Assembly: GCA_019925105.1 (NCBI GenBank)
Contig: JAHGAU010000004.1
Location: 1,240,001 to 1,304,000, forward strand
DNA length: 64,000 nt
Reading direction: 5' to 3'
DNA from: Niebla homalea
Taxonomy: Eukaryota > Ascomycota > Lecanoromycetes > Lecanorales > Ramalinaceae
Shown: piece after piece, positions 60,217 to 64,000 of the stretch
Position numbering within the stretch: the first letter of the stretch is position 1
Layout: the number at the start of each line of letters is the position of its first letter
Position numbers and translations under genes: made by a program
The notes under the pieces: generated by a model
Database searches by the model: none
Seen by the model: only the letters and a program-made list of their open reading frames with translations
What the model was told of the DNA's origin: nothing

Positions 60217-61582
60217 TTAATACTTATAATAATAATAATATTTTTATTATTTACTTCTTTAATAAAGCGTTTTTTTATAATATTATTATAAATATAAACT
60301 ATAAAGCCGTTATTTATAATTTAAAATAATTTAAAATTTATATTTCTTAGAATAATAAAAACTCTATATTTATTATTAAATAATACCGGTAACGGCTTTT
60401 CTTTTTATTTAATATTTCTAGATTTCTTAAGAGCCTTATTAACCTTTTTTTTAATCTTTTAATCCTTAAGTTTATTTTTTACCTTTTTTATAATAATTAA
60501 GTTTTATTTAAGATTTAATAATTTATTAAGCCGATTATTTTAAAGGTAATTATATTCATTAAATTAATATTTTATACCGTATAGGTATTTAATTAACTTA
60601 ACTATATTACCCTTATAAATTAATTTTATTAATTTTTTTAAAGTATTATTATTACCGGTTTTTTTATCGTTAACTATAAACGTTAAGTATATTAAAATTA
60701 TTTTCTTTATATTATAAAGTCGGATATAATATCTGAATTTCTCCTTAACAGTAACGAAAGTTACGGGGGAATCTGTTACGTTTTTAATATTAAACTTATA
60801 TATTTAGGATAATATTAATATATATTTCTTAATTATTATTTAAAAATCGTAAAATATACGTTTATAATTTAAGGCTTTTATAAAACGATTATTCTTAATT
60901 TAAATAAGTATATATATTTATTATTTACTTAAGACTTAAGACTTTATTAAGATCCAGGACCAATTTTAATATAATAGTATTCCTTTTTTACTTTTAAAGA
61001 ACGGGCGGGATTTAAGGGTACTATTTTTAATTAAAGGGCTTAAAGGAAGTCTTATAGATAGACTTTTACGTCCTAAAGGTATATAAGATTTACCTTATTA
61101 ATTAATAATTAGATAAAATCGTTAAGCTTTATTAATAAAATATCCAATTTTTCTTATTATAATACGTAACTCTTATATTATATTATATATATTTTATATA
61201 TAATTATAGTATTTATAGCTTTATCGCTTAAGATTTAAGGAACTTCTGGTTTATCGGGTTTTATTAATATTTTAAGCTTAATATTAAGGGTAAAGTTTAT
61301 AAGATATTAGATATAATATCCCGTTAAATTTCCTTTAATAACGGATAATTATATATCTTAATCTTTAAAATTAACGAGCTTTACTTTATAAAAGCTTATC
61401 TTAAATTAATTAATTAATTAATAAAAAAGAAAACGATCGGTCCCTTTATAATTCCTATTTAAGTCTCTATATATTATCCTTTAAATATATAGCTTAAAGG
61501 CTATATTTACGCGATTTAATTATTAAATAAATAATTCGAATCTTTAATAGATATACTAAATATATATAACCGGGCTTATAAT

Positions 61583-61812
61583 TATTATACGTATAAACGT
61601 ATAAGTATAATAAGGTAATATAAATTGAGTATAATCTATAAAGATAAATCTATAAAAGAAGATTATAGGATACACCCAGTTAGTCTGGGATATACAGCCA
61701 GGTAATAAGATATACACGTGTCATAAGAGTATCTTGGCACCGCTCGCATGACGGCTTAGTGACACTCCATGTCCGCAACACTACCACCACCATGCCTGCA
61801 CCTAGGCTGACA
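61583..61812 (-). repeat. Copia-2 5' LTR
   Basis: 230 bp. Its inner edge is RIPed (TATTATACGTATAAACG), and its outer about 80 bp (61,735-61,812) is nearly identical to the end of the Copia-1 5' LTR and un-RIPed. Confidence 0.8.
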
Positions 61813-61950
61813 AATATAAAAGTTAACGAAATATAATAAAAAATAAAATAAAAAGCTTAAATTTATCCTTAAATTCCTATTTCTTAAAAAGCCCAATAAA
61901 ATAATAATTAATATCTTTAAAAATAACATTAAAACTTTTCAGGGGGCTTT
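61813..61950 (+). mobile_element. LINE-E, fragment 3 (start of RT region)
   Basis: Begins with the Copia-2 duplication AATAT and matches 18,545-18,680 of LINE-A. It is cut at 61,950 by R3. The rest of LINE-E should lie beyond the window. Confidence 0.7.
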
Positions 61951-62106
61951 TGTGAGAGCCCTAGTAAAATGTATGGATAATGTAATATATGAATAATGAT
62001 CTATCTGAGTCTAATGGTGCTAAGTTATGTACAGTGCGAGTGCGGGTACCAAGCAATACGGAACCCGTTCCGCGGCATATAAATTAACTCTGCTAAGTCC
62101 CTAACA
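61951..62106 (-). repeat. R3 3' LTR
   Basis: 156 bp, the same length as the R1 LTRs, ending CCCTAACA on the plus strand. The central part with GGAACCCGTTCCGCG is un-RIPed. Confidence 0.8.
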
Positions 62107-64000
62107 ATTTACTACTTATAAAAAAGGCTTATGCCCTATAAGTAATAACCACCATAAAAGTATGCATATGAAGGGGTTCCGGAGGCTTATATAGACCTAT
62201 CTCAGCGCCGAGTATACGTTAAGGTAATCGTATAAAGGGGTTGTTTATGGGTGCATATTAAGAAAGGTGAAAGTTGGAAAATCGACCCGGGCAATTGTCG
62301 TAAACGTACCCGGGAAATAGTCGTGGATTTAAATATTACAATTAAGTTAAATTGTTTTAATCCGTGATATCCGAAATATTGCCGGGTTAAGTATTAACGG
62401 ATTATCCGTAGTCAACTTGCTAATACTTATAACAATAAGCTTCCTGAAGGTATTAATATAATATACTGCGTAAAAGGAATTCCTGGAAGTAAATACGGTA
62501 TTAACCCTTAATAACTAAATATAATTTATATAATAATTAAATATAGCGTTACTAATTTATAGATACGGGTATTAATTCGTTTATTAAAGTAGGTATCGTA
62601 AATGCGACGTTACGGCCTTGCTCCAATGATGTCGCAGGTAATTTAGGTATGGGTTCCTTAAGGACTGTAATAAACCCTGTGAAAGGTGTTTTATCTTCGT
62701 TATTATCGTTATCGTCATTTAGCTCGATATCACTGTTGTTATTTACGTAATATACTTATCCTTCCTCTTTCTTAATATACTTACTAAAACCTTCTTTTTA
62801 AGGGTAAGGATTTAACTTATATTTCTCCTCCTTCTTAAAATTGTGGTAAGGGTACTATTAAAGTTCTTAATAATCTTATTAACGGTCTTATTAACGTGAA
62901 TTACTGAATAAACGTATTAACGGGTATGGGTACGGCTTATAAATATTAAATTAATTATATTTAATATCGTTAATCTATTGAATAAAATCCGCAATTATTA
63001 CGGTAACTATAAATATAAAAAGCTACATCCGGAGATAAACGTTAAAGTGATTATACGTAGTTATTACTTAGCCGGCCTTAGCTAAAAGGCTTATAATATA
63101 TTTATTAAGAGTAAAATTTTTTTAAATGTATTCCTTAAGGTCCTTACGGGTACGGATATTATTAATAATATAACGGAGTAATTTAAGCTTCTGAAAGGCT
63201 ACTATAAATTATTCCCTAAATCTTTTCTCGAGCTTAATGATCCAAAGATCGAGCCTTATATATATCCCGACCCTATTAATCTTACTTAACTTATTTATAT
63301 ATTAGTTCTTAGCTTTACCTTAAAAATATTAATCGATATACCGTGGATTAAGCTCCTTAATATTAAAACGTTAAGCAAAAAAGAAAACGTTATAATAGAT
63401 TCTTAAGTTATTTATATGTATTACCGGCTTAATATTATTATTATCAGGATTGAAGAAATTAATATCTTTAAGCCTGAATTTAAATATATTTGCCCGGGAT
63501 ACTATAACTATAAATACGTTTTAAATTAAAACTAAAAAGCTTAGAATTACTTTTTACTTATAGTGATTTATAATATATCGTCTTCATTAAGTAGGGATTC
63601 TAAGGGTAAGTTTAAGGGTAATAGTGGATTAGGCTTGTCCTTAAGTGCTTTATTTTTAACACTTACTTATTTTACGGCCTTCGTACTGTGCTCCGCCTTA
63701 ATAAGAGCCCGTCGATTAGCTTCAATTGATAAAGGCGTTAAAGCGTACCTTAAACAGTAACGTCTGTCACCTATAGTTGCGTTTAAGAGATAAGATGAAG
63801 GTCAGTTACTTAATTAAAGGGGCTGTTAATAAAGGACTCCCGGTACGGTATTACCGTGTTTACTCGTTATCTAAAGTCTGCGTCTATTGCATTAACGTCT
63901 ATACGTTTAGTTGCTAATAGTCATGATCGACTCGCTATTGTTACCAAATTGTAAGAGCCCTAGTGAAAATTATGGATAATATAATATATGAATAATAATT
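61951..64000 (-). mobile_element. Short LTR element R3, partly RIPed, runs off the window
   Basis: The left LTR is 61,951-62,106 (TGTGAGAGCC...CCCTAACA, 156 bp), and the right LTR starts at 63,950 and is cut by the window end. The minus strand beside the right LTR reads TTTGGTAACAATAGC, a one-base variant of the R-family primer site. The 1,843-bp interior includes the structured 3' region (62,107-62,410) and a Gag relic: plus-strand bases near 63,225-63,260 (TTTTCTCGAGCTTAATGATCC) align with R2 near 59,508-59,525. No open Gag frame remains. The plus-strand frame at 63,563-63,760 is antisense to the element and probably spurious. Confidence 0.75.

Larger units (their letters stand above)
54753..61812 (-). 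mobile_element. Copia-2, RIP-inactivated, with nested insertion
   Basis: 7,060 bp including the 1,565-bp R2 element; the rest is colinear with Copia-1. LTRs are 230 bp each. The flanking duplication is AATAT (54,748-54,752 and 61,813-61,817). On the minus strand the RT active-site region (about 56,382-56,402) again reads FFFINNI, and TCCTGAGGGGG (about 54,985-54,995) next to the 3' LTR is a good polypurine tract, confirming orientation. The interior carries a (TTAGGG)3 tract absent from Copia-1. No open frames. Confidence 0.8.

Noticed and set aside
1..64000. CRISPR arrays, operons, ribosome binding sites
   Set aside because: Genome features (spliceosomal introns, RIP, LINE and LTR elements, TTAGGG) are those of a filamentous fungus. 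The tandem repeats seen are micro- or minisatellites without spacer structure.

Overview
The window looks like a transposon graveyard from a filamentous ascomycete. Roughly 85 % of it (1-35,150 and 43,870-64,000) is extremely A+T-rich and almost lacks CpA and TpG, while CpG survives. That is the footprint expected of repeat-induced point mutation (RIP, CpA to TpA). Short GT-AG introns, a (TTAGGG)3 tract, Tad-like LINEs and Copia elements fit the same assignment. The species cannot be named from the sequence alone.

Left block, 1-33,382. One old plus-strand LINE (LINE-A, about 5.5 kb when reassembled) runs from about 2,030 to 33,382 in six pieces. Other elements were inserted into it, most with readable target-site duplications (TSDs): a Copia element (2,474-8,069, TSD GGTAG), LINE-B (9,406-16,810, itself holding a short LTR element at 12,641-14,290, TSD GTTAC), a short minus-strand LINE (17,171-17,882), full-length minus-strand LINE-C (19,414-25,148), and full-length plus-strand LINE-D (25,391-31,718, itself holding a 524-bp unclassified insertion). 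Upstream of LINE-A, at about 590-2,025, lies a low-complexity repeat unit S that recurs at 47,461-48,485.

Island, about 35,150-43,500, of balanced base composition and not RIP-mutated. It holds no long intact gene. The best gene is a two-exon, minus-strand membrane protein (40,406-39,460). Around it are damaged or uncertain coding remnants: a frameshifted plus-strand relic (35,400-35,831), a minus-strand relic with a protein-coding tandem repeat (37,939-36,898), a two-exon candidate (39,341-38,707), two plus-strand remnants (41,317-41,943 and 42,331-42,982), and C-rich minisatellites. A 438-bp foldback element (43,431-43,868) marks the right edge.

Right block, 43,870-64,000. Unidentified A+T-rich DNA is followed by an almost unmutated 629-bp TA-flanked inverted-repeat element (46,831-47,459), a second copy of S, and then LINE-E. 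LINE-E is split by minus-strand LINE-F (50,154-53,991, 16-bp TSD, containing a solo LTR), by a second Copia (54,753-61,812, TSD AATAT) and by a short LTR element that leaves the window (61,951 onward). Copia-2 contains an interstitial telomere tract and a young, un-RIPed 1.57-kb LTR element carrying only a Gag-like ORF (58,652-60,216, TSD TTAAT). The three short LTR elements form one family with related LTRs, no recognised polymerase and different internal regions.

The sequence therefore records an insertion chronology and the uneven action of RIP. Element interiors are saturated, outer edges are partly spared, and the youngest insertions are untouched. All functional names below are inferred from visible motifs; no database search was possible.
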